Assembly: GCF_013283195.1 (NCBI RefSeq) | Contig: NZ_JABEKT010000004.1 | Coordinates: 456,452-520,451, forward strand | Source of the DNA: Ensifer adhaerens | Lineage (GTDB): Bacteria; Pseudomonadota; Alphaproteobacteria; Rhizobiales; Rhizobiaceae | Reading direction: 5' to 3' | Length of the DNA stretch: 64,000 nucleotides | In this document: positions 27,132-36,363 of the stretch, piece by piece | How positions within the stretch are numbered: position 1 is the first letter of the stretch | Layout of the letters: each line of letters starts with the position of its first letter | The notes under the pieces: generated by a model | Databases searched by the model: none | Seen by the model: only the letters and a program-made list of their open reading frames with translations | Told to the model about the DNA's origin: nothing | Program-made: the position numbers and the translations under genes

Positions 27132-28271
27132 TCAGGTCTTGGCTTTTGGCTGGCCGAAGACATAGTCGGTGACCTTGGGCAGAAAGGTCTCGCTGTGGTA
27201 GCCGCGCGGCTTGTCGCCGACTGCCACCCCGGCATTGAGGATGCCGGCCTGGTAGTCGTCGGCAAACAGCGAGTAGGGATAGACCGGCTCGATCGCGCTT
27301 GCCACCTGCAACAGCTGGCGCAATTCGGCGGGGATCGAAAAATCAAGTGCGGCCAGATTGTCGTCGAGCTGTTCGAGCCGGCTGGCGCCGATGATGGCGG
27401 CACCGACGCCGGGCTGCGTCACCACCCAGTTCAGAGCGACCTGCGCCATGCTGTGGCCGGTCTCGGCGGCGACCGCCTCCAGTGCCGCGACAATGCGCAT
27501 GTTGCGCTCGGTAAAGAGGCCGAGACCGCTGCCGGATGTATCGAGCGAGAGCCGCCCCGCCGCCTGCCGGCCGGCCCGGTATTTGCCGGAGAGCAGCCCC
27601 ATGGCGAGCGGGCTCCAGGCGGTGATCCCCAGGCCGAGCGTCTGGGCCAGCGGCACGAACTCGTTCTCGATGCTGCGTTCGGCCAGCGAATAGGGAAGCT
27701 GCAGGCAGATCGGCGGCGTCAAAGCGTGCGCCTCCGCCCATGTCTGGGCGCGCGCCGCATACCAGCCGGGCACGTCGGAAAGCCCGGCATAGCGGATCTT
27801 GCCGGCGCGCACGAGATCGTCAAACGTCCGCATGACCTCTTCGGCGGGCGTGATCCGGTCCCAGGTGTGCAGCAGATAGAGGTCGATGTAATCAGTCTTC
27901 AGCCGCCGCAGCGAGGCATCGACGGCGCGCATCAGGTTTTTGCGGCCGTTGCCGCCGGCATTCGGGTTGCCGGGCTCCAGGCTGTTGGAAAACTTGGTGG
28001 AAATCACCACCCGATCGCGAATGCCGGCCTCGGCGACGAATTTGCCGATCAGTTCTTCGCTGAGGCCGGCCGCATAGGAATCCGCCGTGTCGATGAAGTT
28101 GCCACCGACCTCGAGGTAGCGATTGAAGATGGCGCGCGCCGCATCTTCGTCCGATCCCCAGGAGCCTCCGATCCCTCGAATGCCGCCATTGCCGAAGGTC
28201 ATAGTTCCGAGCGCGAGCCGGCTGACCCTGAGGCCCGAGCGGCCGAGAAGGTAATAGTGGTCCATGGACAT
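27132..28271 (-). CDS. Aldo/keto reductase
   Basis: A 379-residue NAD(P)H-dependent aldo/keto reductase. The catalytic tetrad is recognisable: Asp and Tyr in FIDTADSYAAGLSEELIG, a Lys in VVISTKFSNS and His in YIDLYLLHTWD. The cofactor region near the C-terminus reads AAIIGASRLEQLDDNLAAL. It resembles the YajO/AKR11-12 group, with a longer C-terminal tail of about 40 residues. ATG 28271 follows AGGAATTCCC. Neighbours suggest reduction of an aldehyde or keto product made in the same pathway. Confidence 0.9.
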   Translation of the reverse strand: MSMDHYYLLGRSGLRVSRLALGTMTFGNGGIRGIGGSWGSDEDAARAIFNRYLEVGGNFIDTADSYAAGLSEELIGKFVAEAGIRDRVVISTKFSNSLEPGNPNAGGNGRKNLMRAVDASLRRLKTDYIDLYLLHTWDRITPAEEVMRTFDDLVRAGKIRYAGLSDVPGWYAARAQTWAEAHALTPPICLQLPYSLAERSIENEFVPLAQTLGLGITAWSPLAMGLLSGKYRAGRQAAGRLSLDTSGSGLGLFTERNMRIVAALEAVAAETGHSMAQVALNWVVTQPGVGAAIIGASRLEQLDDNLAALDFSIPAELRQLLQVASAIEPVYPYSLFADDYQAGILNAGVAVGDKPRGYHSETFLPKVTDYVFGQPKAKT

Positions 28272-28312
28272 GGGAATTCCTGATTTGTCTCGCGTGCTGC
28301 CCTCGGCCGCCG

Positions 28313-29047
28313 TCACATGCGACCGTGATAGCTCCTGCGGGCGACGCCTTGCTGGACATGGTTGATCATCGTGATGAAATCGAAGACCGGACGACCGGTC
28401 GCCGCCTGCACCGCGTGAGCATAGGGCGGAAGATCGCTGCATTCGAGCAGAATGGAGCGGACATCCGGGTTATCCTCGACGAGCTTGCGAGCGACCTCAG
28501 TGACCTCGCGCTCGATGGCAGCACTGTCGAGCGTGCCCTTTTCTTCCAGTATCGCTTCGCGGAATTCCGTCTGCCCTTCCATGCCCGCGATGGCGAGCGG
28601 AATATGCCCCGGTACGTTGCTCGCCTCGAAATGGCGCGGCGTCAGTCGGCTGGCATTGGCGGTGATGATGCCGACCCTGCCGCCGGCCGCCGCATGCATG
28701 AACGGGATCTGCATCAGGCTCGACAGGAACACCGGGATATCGACAGCCGCTGCAACCTCCTCCTGGAAATAGGCCATGAAACCGCAGGCCCCGGTGATCG
28801 CCTTGACGCCGCGGTTGCGCAACTCGACCGCCGCTTCGATGAAGACGTCGCGAAGGGCTGGATCGCGCTGATTGAGCAGCCGGTCGATCGAAGCGCCGCG
28901 CACCTCCTGGAACCGCACGGGAAAATCATAGGTGGTGGCGTTGCCGACATTGCCGGGCACGCAAGGATATGCCGCATCGAGGATGAGGATGCCGATCGAC
29001 TCCCCGTACCACGATTGCGTCCTCCGCTTGACTGTGTGGACAGTCAT
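28313..29047 (-). CDS. Aspartate/glutamate racemase family protein
   Basis: A 244-residue member of the Asp/Glu/hydantoin racemase superfamily, which uses two cysteines as acid/base pair. Both are visible: Cys88 in ITGACGFMAYF and Cys203 in LLECSDLPPYA. The overall form resembles maleate isomerase or hydantoin/AroM-like members more than cell-wall MurI. It is encoded between an amino-acid ABC transporter and an aldo/keto reductase on the same strand, so it probably interconverts enantiomers of the transported compound. The substrate is unknown. Confidence 0.85.
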   Translation of the reverse strand: MTVHTVKRRTQSWYGESIGILILDAAYPCVPGNVGNATTYDFPVRFQEVRGASIDRLLNQRDPALRDVFIEAAVELRNRGVKAITGACGFMAYFQEEVAAAVDIPVFLSSLMQIPFMHAAAGGRVGIITANASRLTPRHFEASNVPGHIPLAIAGMEGQTEFREAILEEKGTLDSAAIEREVTEVARKLVEDNPDVRSILLECSDLPPYAHAVQAATGRPVFDFITMINHVQQGVARRSYHGRM

Positions 29048-29101
29048 CGTCTTGTCTCCGATATCAAAATTGTTCTCAAACCGGCATGCCCGCCGAGGGG
29101 A

Positions 29102-29125
29102 ACGGGAGCCAGTTGCGGCTCCCGT
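29102..29125 (-). terminator. Intercistronic hairpin after binding-protein gene
   Basis: A perfect 9-bp stem (ACGGGAGCC / GGCTCCCGT) with a 6-nt loop lies just after the solute-binding protein stop and before the racemase gene. There is no T run. Such hairpins often stabilise the binding-protein mRNA relative to distal genes. Confidence 0.6.
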
Positions 29126-29133
29126 AGCTGGTG

Positions 29134-29973
29134 TTACTGAACCAGGCGCGGCGCGCCGGTTTCGGCCGCCGTCCCATCGAGGCCATAGGACTTCAGGACG
29201 TTGACGATAGTGCCGTCGGCGTGCATCGCCTCGATCTGCGCATCCAGTGCGACACCGAATTCCTTGGCGTTGAAGGAATAGGGGAACGCCGCCTGCGCGG
29301 CTTCCTTGGTGGCTCTGACCCGATCGTCGGAGGCTGCGACCTTGACCTTGACGTCCTTGAGAGCGCCGCTCTTTTCAGCAACGACGCCGGTCGAATAGCC
29401 ATCCACCGCCACGTCGATACGGCCGGCGAAGAGGTCCTGCTGCATGTTGACCGAGTTTGGGTAAAGCTTCAGCTTGGAACCGAGCATGGTCTTCAGGTCG
29501 GTGACCCAAAGATAGCCTTGCACCGTACCGACCTGCTTGCCTTCGAGGTCGCCGACATTGGCGAAACCATCCTTGGAATAGATCGCCATCTGGTCCGTAT
29601 AGAGCGGTGCCGAAAGGTTCATGACCTTGGCGCGCTCGGCGGTGCGATACCAGTCACCGGTCGCGATATCCGCCTGTCCCGACAGCACGTACTGGATGGC
29701 GGCAGCCGGATCGACGGCAACCGCCTTCACCTTCAGGCATTCGCGCTTGGCGAATTCGGCGGCGATATCGCCGTCGATGCCCTTCATGTTGCCGGCGTCA
29801 TCAAGATAGGAATGCGGAACGTATGTCGTCACGGCAACAGTGAGCGTGCCCTCTTCGATGGTGGCGAAGGTGTGCTTCGGAGTGCAGTCCTGCGCAAGCG
29901 CCACCTGGCTCGAAACGAGGACGCCGGCGATACCGGTCAGCAGAAGGCGGGTTTTGGTCGCAAATGTGGTCAT
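29134..29973 (-). CDS. Amino-acid ABC transporter substrate-binding protein
   Basis: A 279-residue periplasmic binding protein of the SBP_bac_3 family. A Sec signal peptide (about 1-27, cleavage after VALA) precedes mature residues with the family motifs EEGTLTVAVTTYVPHSYLDD and NMKGIDGDIAAEFAKRE. It is encoded 27 nt after the permease gene and shares its operon, so it should deliver an amino acid or related polar ligand to the two permeases. The ligand cannot be read from the sequence. Confidence 0.9.
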   Translation of the reverse strand: MTTFATKTRLLLTGIAGVLVSSQVALAQDCTPKHTFATIEEGTLTVAVTTYVPHSYLDDAGNMKGIDGDIAAEFAKRECLKVKAVAVDPAAAIQYVLSGQADIATGDWYRTAERAKVMNLSAPLYTDQMAIYSKDGFANVGDLEGKQVGTVQGYLWVTDLKTMLGSKLKLYPNSVNMQQDLFAGRIDVAVDGYSTGVVAEKSGALKDVKVKVAASDDRVRATKEAAQAAFPYSFNAKEFGVALDAQIEAMHADGTIVNVLKSYGLDGTAAETGAPRLVQ

Positions 29974-30000
29974 GCCTGAATGCCCTTTCGTGGTTTTGGT

Positions 30001-30663
30001 TCAGCGTTGCGCATAGGAACCGGCGCGCTTTTCGACATGGCTGACGAGCAGGGCGGCGGGGATGGAGATCGAAGCGTAGAGAACACCGGCCGCAAGCAGC
30101 GCCGGGAAATAGCGGAACGTGTTCGACCCGATTTCGTAGGCCCGGCTGACGAGTTCCGGCAGCGCGATGGTGAAGCAGAGCGACGTGCCCTGGAAGATCA
30201 GGATCGAGAAGGCGAGCAGCGCCGGAAGCGCCACGCGCAGGCCCTGCGGCAACAAGACGTAACGCAACGCGTCCAGTCGATTGAGACCGATCGCGACGGC
30301 CGCCTCGCGCTGACCATGCGGGATCGATTGCAGGCTGGCGCGAATGATCTCGCTGGTATAGGCGCCGGTGTTCCAGGCCAGCGCAATGACGGCTGCCGTG
30401 AACGACCCGAGCGTCAGGCCCGATGTCGGCAGGCCGAAATAGATGAACTGCAGCAGCACCAGCGCCGGAGCGCCACGGCCGACCTCGACCAGGAACAGGG
30501 CGAGTGCCTTCGTCAGCCGGCTTTTGGCCAGCACGCCCAGCGCGAGCAGCAGCCCGAACGGAATGCCGATCAACAGGCTGAGCGCCGTGACCTGCAGGCT
30601 GATCGAGAGGCCCGAAAGCAGATCGGGCAGCCAGGCGGAGAGCTCTTCGTAATTCGGCAACAT
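30001..30663 (-). CDS. Amino-acid ABC transporter permease (HisM/GlnP type)
   Basis: A 220-residue inner-membrane permease with about five TM helices and the EAA loop near the C-terminus (REAAVAIGLNRLDALRYVLL, then PQGLRVALPALL). ATG 30663 overlaps the preceding permease stop by 1 nt and gives the typical length; the frame is open much further upstream, but that part would overlap the other permease. It pairs with the adjacent permease to form the channel. Confidence 0.92.
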   Translation of the reverse strand: MLPNYEELSAWLPDLLSGLSISLQVTALSLLIGIPFGLLLALGVLAKSRLTKALALFLVEVGRGAPALVLLQFIYFGLPTSGLTLGSFTAAVIALAWNTGAYTSEIIRASLQSIPHGQREAAVAIGLNRLDALRYVLLPQGLRVALPALLAFSILIFQGTSLCFTIALPELVSRAYEIGSNTFRYFPALLAAGVLYASISIPAALLVSHVEKRAGSYAQR

Positions 30664-31307
30664 CAGCGCGCCACCTTTGCTTGCAGATAGCCGTCGGCGA
30701 CGCGCGACAGCCAGGCGACCGGCAGGCTCAAGAGGATGTAGAACATGCCGACAAGGGCGAAGACCTCGAGGCCGCGAAACGTGAGCTGCGACAGCTGGTT
30801 GCCCTGGAACGCGAGTTCGCTGACGCCGATGGTCGAGGCGACGGCCGTCTCCTTCATCAGACCGATCAGATAGCTCGCCGCCGATGGCAGGGCGACACGG
30901 AAGGCCTGCGGCGCGACGACATCCGTCAGTGTGGACCAACGGCCGAGGTTCAGCGCCGACGACGCCTCCCACTGTCCGAAGTGAATGGAGGCCAGTGCGC
31001 CGCGGTAGATTTCCGCCATGTTGGCGGCGGCGATCAGTCCGAGCCCGGCGAGCGCCGCGTTGAACGGGCTGATCGGGAAGACGCTCATGCCGAGGCCAAA
31101 GAAGATGATGAACAGCCAGAGGATCGGCGGAATGCCGCGCACGATCTGGATGAACACCATGGCCGCTAACCGCAACGGCAGGATGCGGCTTTGCCTGGCG
31201 GCCACCAGCGGAATGCCGAGGATGGCGCCGGCCAGAAAAGCGCCGAGCGTCAGGGCAACGGTCCAGGGAAGCCCGCGCAAGATGGCGAAGATGTCGGCCG
31301 TGCTCAT
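30663..31307 (-). CDS. Amino-acid ABC transporter permease (HisQ/GlnP type)
   Basis: A 214-residue permease of the polar amino-acid family: TM helices from about residue 15 ([20 protein letters not shown]), an [19 protein letters not shown] segment and an EAA loop near [20 protein letters not shown]. It overlaps the ATPase gene upstream by 4 nt and the second permease downstream by 1 nt, so all three are translationally coupled. Confidence 0.92.
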   Translation of the reverse strand: MSTADIFAILRGLPWTVALTLGAFLAGAILGIPLVAARQSRILPLRLAAMVFIQIVRGIPPILWLFIIFFGLGMSVFPISPFNAALAGLGLIAAANMAEIYRGALASIHFGQWEASSALNLGRWSTLTDVVAPQAFRVALPSAASYLIGLMKETAVASTIGVSELAFQGNQLSQLTFRGLEVFALVGMFYILLSLPVAWLSRVADGYLQAKVAR

Positions 31308-32110
31308 CGGTCGTGCACCGCCCGAAGGAAGCGCTTGGTACGCTCCTGCTGCGGATTGCGCATGACGTCCTGCGATGGTCCCTTCTCGATGATCTTTCCG
31401 TCGGCCATGATCATCACCGTGTCGGAGACATTCTCGGCAAAGCTCATCTCATGGGTGACGACGATCATCGTCATGCCGGTCTCGGCCAGTTCCCGCATGA
31501 CGGCGAGCACTTCAAGGCCGAGTTCCGGGTCGAGCGCAGAGGTCGGCTCGTCGAAGAGCATGACATCGGGATCGAGCGCGAGCGCTCTTGCAATGGCGAT
31601 GCGCTGCTGCTGCCCGCCGGAACAGCGGCCGGGAAACTGCTCGGCCTTGTCGGCCAGGCCGACGCGGCTCAGGAGTTGCATCGACCGGTCGTCGGCGTTT
31701 TTGCGGCTGCGCCCGAGAACGCGCTCCTGCGCCAGGCTGACGTTTCGCAGCACCGTCATGTGCGGAAACAGGTTGAAAGACTGGAACACCATGCCGACGC
31801 TGCGGCGCAAGGTGGAAAGCTCCGATCGACCGGCGGGTGCCGCGGCATTCAGCGAGATGTCGCCGATGGTGACATGGCCGCCATCCGGGGGTTCGAGGTA
31901 GTTGATGCAGCGCAGCAGCGTGCTCTTGCCGGATCCGCTCGGGCCGATGATCGCGAGCACCTCTCCCGGCATCACCTCCAGGTCGATACCGTCGAGCACA
32001 GTGTGATTGCCGTAGTGTTTGCTCAGCTTGTCCAGCTTGATGAGGGGCTTTCGCGCCTGACCCTTTTCGGAAGGCGCTCCTTTGGCGGCCAGAGCATCGT
32101 CCTCAGTCAT
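31304..32110 (-). CDS. Amino-acid ABC transporter ATP-binding protein
   Basis: A 268-residue ATPase with Walker [19 protein letters not shown], the Q-loop region [15 protein letters not shown], signature [15 protein letters not shown], Walker [16 protein letters not shown] and H-loop VVTHEMSFA. This is the GlnQ/HisP type. The start at ATG 32110 is tentative: GAGGGG lies 13 nt upstream, and ATG 32131 is possible. It is the first gene of a minus-strand operon that may extend through the permeases, binding protein, racemase, reductase, purU and the PuuB-like oxidase. Confidence 0.92.
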   Translation of the reverse strand: MTEDDALAAKGAPSEKGQARKPLIKLDKLSKHYGNHTVLDGIDLEVMPGEVLAIIGPSGSGKSTLLRCINYLEPPDGGHVTIGDISLNAAAPAGRSELSTLRRSVGMVFQSFNLFPHMTVLRNVSLAQERVLGRSRKNADDRSMQLLSRVGLADKAEQFPGRCSGGQQQRIAIARALALDPDVMLFDEPTSALDPELGLEVLAVMRELAETGMTMIVVTHEMSFAENVSDTVMIMADGKIIEKGPSQDVMRNPQQERTKRFLRAVHDR

Positions 32111-32850
32111 TGTCGGTTTGCCACCCCTCATGTGCAAGACAGCGCCATCCATGACGATTTCGTCCCATTGCAGGCACGGCTCGGCTCCACGCCGGGCAAG
32201 CCGCGTCCTGTCGCTGAATTTGTTTGATGTCTGCCGTGCGCCCCAAGGCGAACGACTGTCGTTCCCGTTCTTTTGTTGTGGATCACCATAACGATTCGAT
32301 GCGTGCCCGGCAGACGACAAAAATTGCAGAACCGCATAACTTGGAGTTATGATTTCAAGGGATACGTCTCGTCGCTTGCCACGGAAGCCGAACGGATGGG
32401 TGAGGTTTGAAATGTTTGCCGAATGCCTGGGGCGATAATGGCAACCCACTCATGCAACCAAAAAAGGTTAATGCCGGCGGTGGGCGCTGTTGGCAAGATA
32501 ACACTATTTTAGCCATGACCGATGAGCAAAGCCATCGGATCGCTAGATATCGCTATGCTTACCGAGTCGCCCAAAAATTGCCTGCCTCGCCCGCGAGTGA
32601 TAGAAAGAGCTATAAAATTGCAACCGAACAGAGAAGATGCCTGTCCTCGTACACTCGGTTCGAACCGCCGGCTCTGATCGCCGGCCGCACCACTTGCGGG
32701 CAGCATTGACGGCAACGCTTTGTACGATAGCCATGCATGAGAACAGACTGAAATTAGAGGGCGGTGCCATGCTTGCAGTCCAAGCGGTTCAGGCACAGCA
32801 ATGTTCGCAAGCGGTCCAAACCAAACCGCAACGGAAAGGGAAAGGCTAGG
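32111..32850. other. 740-bp intergenic region between divergent operons
   Basis: This region separates the minus-strand ABC operon from the plus-strand GGDEF-EAL cassette. It is more AT-rich than its surroundings. Short frames on both strands lack GC-biased third positions and recognisable families. It presumably holds both promoters. A GCCGGC-N7-GCCGGC stem lies in the middle part. Large enough for a small RNA, but no specific one is recognised. Confidence 0.5.
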
Positions 32851-34530
32851 ATGTCAAGCACCGACTCGACGTTGTCTGCTGCATCTCCCGTGGACGATAC
32901 CGTCCTTGGCAATACTGACGAGGTCATCTCGGTTTACGACGAGGCCCTGCATCTGGTCGCTTCCTCGGTCGCCCTTCAACGGACTTACGAGGTGGCTGGA
33001 CTGGTCGATGCAACACTCTGGCATGTCTACCCCGAACTGCTTGAGCCGGCCTCGAAGGCGATGGCCGAGTCCGTTCTTGCCAACGGCGTTCCCCGCAGCA
33101 TCGAAATCTTCGACGCGCCCAATCGGTCTCGGCGAACCCTGCTGGTCTTTCGCGCCGGCCAGGGCGTCGGCGTCATCGAGACAGATGGCGCATCGGTGAG
33201 GCGGGAGGTCGCGAGCCAGGGCGAGAACGAGCGCGCACTGCTGCTTCATCAGGCGACCCACGATGCCCTGACCGGTCTGCCCAACCGCCGCCAATTCAGC
33301 GACGACCTGCGAAGCGTGCTGCCGGCCGTCAATGAAAAGAAGCCGGCGTTGATGCAGATCGACCTCGACGATTTCAAGCCGATCAATGACACGCTTGGTC
33401 ACGGGGCCGGAGACGCGGTGCTGCGCATGGCGGCCGAACGCATACGCGGCGTTCTGCAAGACGGCGAAGTTGCCTACCGGCTGGCGGGTGACGAATTCGC
33501 GATCATCCAGCGGGACGCCGAGCAGCCGGCCGAAGCCGAGCGGCTCGCCAATGCGGTGGTCAACGCCTTCAAGGAGCCGTTCACGGTCGATGGCATATCG
33601 GCATTTGTCGGTGCAAGCATCGGCATTGCCATCGCGCCGCCTGATGGCAATGAGGGCGAGCAGCTGATGAAGGCGGCCGACATAGCGCTCTATGCGGCCA
33701 AGAAAGAAGGCCGAGGCCGCGCCAAAACCTTCAGCCGATCGATGCTGATCGTGCTGGAACAACGGGAGATGCTGCGCCGAAGCCTGCGAACCGCGCTCAG
33801 GGAAAACCAGTTTTCCATCGAGTATCAACCGCTTGTGAAGCCTCCCTTCACCATTGTCGGCTTCGAGGCACTGGTGCGCTGGCGTCATCCGCTGGTTGGC
33901 ATCATTCCGCCCAATGTCTTCGTGCCGATGGCAGAATCCGATGGCCTCATGAGCGAGATCGGCCAATGGGTGCTGGAGCAGGCCTGCCGCCAGGCGACCA
34001 CATGGCCTGCGCATTTCACCGTGGCCGTCAACCTGTCTCCGGCACAGTTCCTTCACGACGGCTTCACCGACCGCGTATCACAGACGCTCGATATGGTCGG
34101 CTTGCGGGCAGATCGGCTCGAACTGGAAGTCACCGAATCGGTTCTGCTCGAGAAGACCACCAACAATCTCGACACGCTCAATACGCTGAACGTGCTCGGC
34201 ATTCAGATCTCGCTCGACGATTTCGGCACCTACTATTCGTCGCTGAGTTATCTCAAGAACTTCCCGTTCGACACGATCAAGATCGATCGCTATTTCATCA
34301 AGGATCTCGAGAATGACGAGAAGAGCCAGGTGATCGTTCGCTCGATCATCGCGCTCGCGCACGGACTGGGGATGGCGGTGACGGCGGAAGGCGTCGAGAC
34401 GCGGGCACAGGCCCTGTGGCTGGAACGCGAAGGCTGCGATCGCTTGCAGGGCTACTTCCTCGGCGTTCCCATGCCACCCAACGCTATCGACGGCTATTTG
34501 CGTCAATCATCGTCAATGGAAGTTTCGTAA
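32851..34530 (+). CDS. GGDEF-EAL protein (c-di-GMP turnover)
   Basis: A 559-residue soluble protein. The N-terminal region (about 1-125) is a PAS-like segment of unassigned family. The GGDEF domain (about 130-295) has active-site motif AGDEF (Ala212 replaces the first Gly), a variant compatible with activity in other cyclases, and substrate motif DDFKPINDTLGHGAGD. The EAL domain (about 315-550) has GFEALVRWRHP, ELEVTES, DDFGTYYSSLSYL and EGVET, so phosphodiesterase residues look intact. ATG 32851 follows GGAAAGGGAAAGG. It leads a cassette of phosphatase, GHKL and STAS proteins, suggesting that its activity is set by partner switching. Confidence 0.92.
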   Translation: MSSTDSTLSAASPVDDTVLGNTDEVISVYDEALHLVASSVALQRTYEVAGLVDATLWHVYPELLEPASKAMAESVLANGVPRSIEIFDAPNRSRRTLLVFRAGQGVGVIETDGASVRREVASQGENERALLLHQATHDALTGLPNRRQFSDDLRSVLPAVNEKKPALMQIDLDDFKPINDTLGHGAGDAVLRMAAERIRGVLQDGEVAYRLAGDEFAIIQRDAEQPAEAERLANAVVNAFKEPFTVDGISAFVGASIGIAIAPPDGNEGEQLMKAADIALYAAKKEGRGRAKTFSRSMLIVLEQREMLRRSLRTALRENQFSIEYQPLVKPPFTIVGFEALVRWRHPLVGIIPPNVFVPMAESDGLMSEIGQWVLEQACRQATTWPAHFTVAVNLSPAQFLHDGFTDRVSQTLDMVGLRADRLELEVTESVLLEKTTNNLDTLNTLNVLGIQISLDDFGTYYSSLSYLKNFPFDTIKIDRYFIKDLENDEKSQVIVRSIIALAHGLGMAVTAEGVETRAQALWLEREGCDRLQGYFLGVPMPPNAIDGYLRQSSSMEVS

Positions 34531-34669
34531 AAAAACTGCGAGTGAGGCTGTGGGGTTGGCCGCCAGCACAAGGTGCGCCGGTCTCTCCCCAGTTTGCGTG
34601 CCTGATAAATCAGCGTAGAAAGTGCCTGTGGGCCGTGGCAAAGTTCCACAGATGGAGGACAAAGCAAGC

Positions 34670-35188
34670 ATGGACGTCGGTAACAGTGTGCCAGCGGAAG
34701 CGGCCTTCGAGCCCTTGCTCCAGTTTGAAATGGAGATGGGGACGTTTCTTTCGGAATGGCAGCATTGCGACCATCTCTCCACCTATCTCGCCCGCATGAT
34801 CAGCCACAACAGAGCTGATCCGGTCCGGCATTCGAATTTCTTCTCGTCGGCGCTCAATGAACTGCTCGAAGTGTCCTTTCGCGGCGGAACCGCCAGCGGC
34901 CAAATCGGTCTTTCGATCTACCGCCATGGACCGGTCGAGCGCGTCCAGATCACATTTCCATGTCCTGCCGAACAGGTGCCGTTCTACCGCGAAGCCGTAC
35001 AGAAGATCGATCGCAGCGATGCGCATGCCCGCTATCTCGATTCCATCTCGACCGACATGGCACCCAGTCGCGAATCCATCCTGCTCGATCTCGCCATCAA
35101 TTTCGACGCGAGCATCCGTATCGAGGAAAGCACATCACCCGCAGTCACGCTGATCGTCGACTTGCCGCTGGAAGGGCTCGTCAGTTGA
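34670..35188 (+). CDS. Uncharacterised protein with a degenerate GHKL/SiaB-like segment
   Basis: A 172-residue protein I do not recognise at family level. Residues 55-72 (NFFSSALNELLEVSFR) resemble the N-box of GHKL ATPases, but the key Asn after the Glu is replaced (EVS instead of ENA), and no glycine-rich G-box follows. Compare the intact box in the gene at 38725. No signal peptide or TM helix is seen. The start is ATG 34670, with GGAGG 11 nt upstream; ATG 34652 is possible. The stop overlaps the next gene's TTG start by 4 nt. It could be a non-catalytic adaptor, or a SiaB/DUF6272-like kinase relative. Confidence 0.75.
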   Translation: MDVGNSVPAEAAFEPLLQFEMEMGTFLSEWQHCDHLSTYLARMISHNRADPVRHSNFFSSALNELLEVSFRGGTASGQIGLSIYRHGPVERVQITFPCPAEQVPFYREAVQKIDRSDAHARYLDSISTDMAPSRESILLDLAINFDASIRIEESTSPAVTLIVDLPLEGLVS

Positions 35189-36363
35189 GCGTCACAGGCC
35201 TTTCCCCCAACTTCAAGGTGGCGTTCGACGCCAATAGCCAGGTGTTTTCGCTCGCCGGCGTCGTCCGGCCGCGGTCCGTCGACGAGATCGCCGATAGCAT
35301 CGCCATGCTCAAGCAGGCGATCGACGACGTTCGCGGCGTGCTTTACGTCGACGTGAAACGCCTGATCCAGATGAACAACACCGCATTCCATGCCTTCGTG
35401 CGGGTTGCCCTCGACGCCTGCCGGGCACGCGCGGACCTGCGCATGGTGATCGTGACGTCGAGCGTCGTCGGCTGGACCACGCGCATGTTCGGGCATCTCA
35501 ACCAAATCGAACCGCAGATTACGGTCGAGGTCTACGATTCGACCTTCTATCCTGGGCAGAGCTTCGTCGAGGACACGAGCTTCATCCCGATCCTGAGAAC
35601 ACAGACGAAGATGACCTGGCGCCACGAGCGTTCGATCCTGCCTCGGCACGGCCTGCGGCCGGGCATCGCGATCGCCGACGTCTGTTGCGGCATCGGCGAC
35701 TTTGCCGTTCTCGTCCAGAAGGAGTTTCAGCCGGCGCGGATCGTTGCCCTCGACCACTCCAAGGCGAGCCTCGCCTATGCTCGGGAGGTGGCGACCAACT
35801 TCGGCATCACCGATATCGAATACACCTACGGCGATGCGTCGGAAATGCTGCTGGAGGACAATCAGTTCGACTTCGTCAGCTGCCGCCACTCGCTGCAGAT
35901 CTTCAACGAACCCGAGCTGCTGCTGAAGGAACTCTACCGGATCTGCAAACCGGGCGGACGCGTCTACATCACCAATGAAAAGAACTCGCACTGCCTCGGC
36001 GAACCGCGCGCCCAGAGCATCCAGTGGACCTATAACGAGGTCGCCAAACTGTTCAGCCATTTCGACATGGACGTCGAACTCGGGCCGAAAAGCCGCCGCT
36101 ATCTCGCTGATGCGGGCTTCGACGACATCCTGGTGGAGTCGTTCATGGTGACGAACCTCGACGGCGATCCGCAGGACTTCGCCGATGTGATCACCGCCTG
36201 GGAAAACGTCTATGCCGGAGAAATGGCGGTGCGCCGTGGCGACACGCCCGAGTTCATCGAGCGCTTCCGGCAGGGCTTCCGTGATCATATCTTTGCCGCC
36301 CTTCATCCCAAGGGCTATGCGGGCTGGCCGATCTGGGTCGCATCGGGGCGCAAGCCGACATGA
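35185..36363 (+). CDS. STAS-like domain fused to SAM methyltransferase
   Basis: A 392-residue protein starting at TTG 35185, supported by GGAAGGG 7 nt upstream and a 4-nt overlap with the previous stop. Residues 1-125 have the beta-alpha pattern of a STAS antagonist domain; Thr66 in QMNNTAFHAFV sits where the phospho-Ser of SpoIIAA proteins lies. Residues about 145-330 form a class I methyltransferase with motif I IADVCCGIGDFAVLV and motif II IVALDHS, then a YRICKPGGRVYIT post-I strand. The C-terminal 60 residues are helical. It overlaps the phosphatase gene by 4 nt. The methyl acceptor is unknown. Confidence 0.82.
   Translation: MSVTGLSPNFKVAFDANSQVFSLAGVVRPRSVDEIADSIAMLKQAIDDVRGVLYVDVKRLIQMNNTAFHAFVRVALDACRARADLRMVIVTSSVVGWTTRMFGHLNQIEPQITVEVYDSTFYPGQSFVEDTSFIPILRTQTKMTWRHERSILPRHGLRPGIAIADVCCGIGDFAVLVQKEFQPARIVALDHSKASLAYAREVATNFGITDIEYTYGDASEMLLEDNQFDFVSCRHSLQIFNEPELLLKELYRICKPGGRVYITNEKNSHCLGEPRAQSIQWTYNEVAKLFSHFDMDVELGPKSRRYLADAGFDDILVESFMVTNLDGDPQDFADVITAWENVYAGEMAVRRGDTPEFIERFRQGFRDHIFAALHPKGYAGWPIWVASGRKPT

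Noticed and set aside
32111-32850. Small plus- and minus-strand frames (about 70-100 codons) in the long intergenic region
   Set aside because: No GC bias at third positions, no SD and no family; treated as non-coding.
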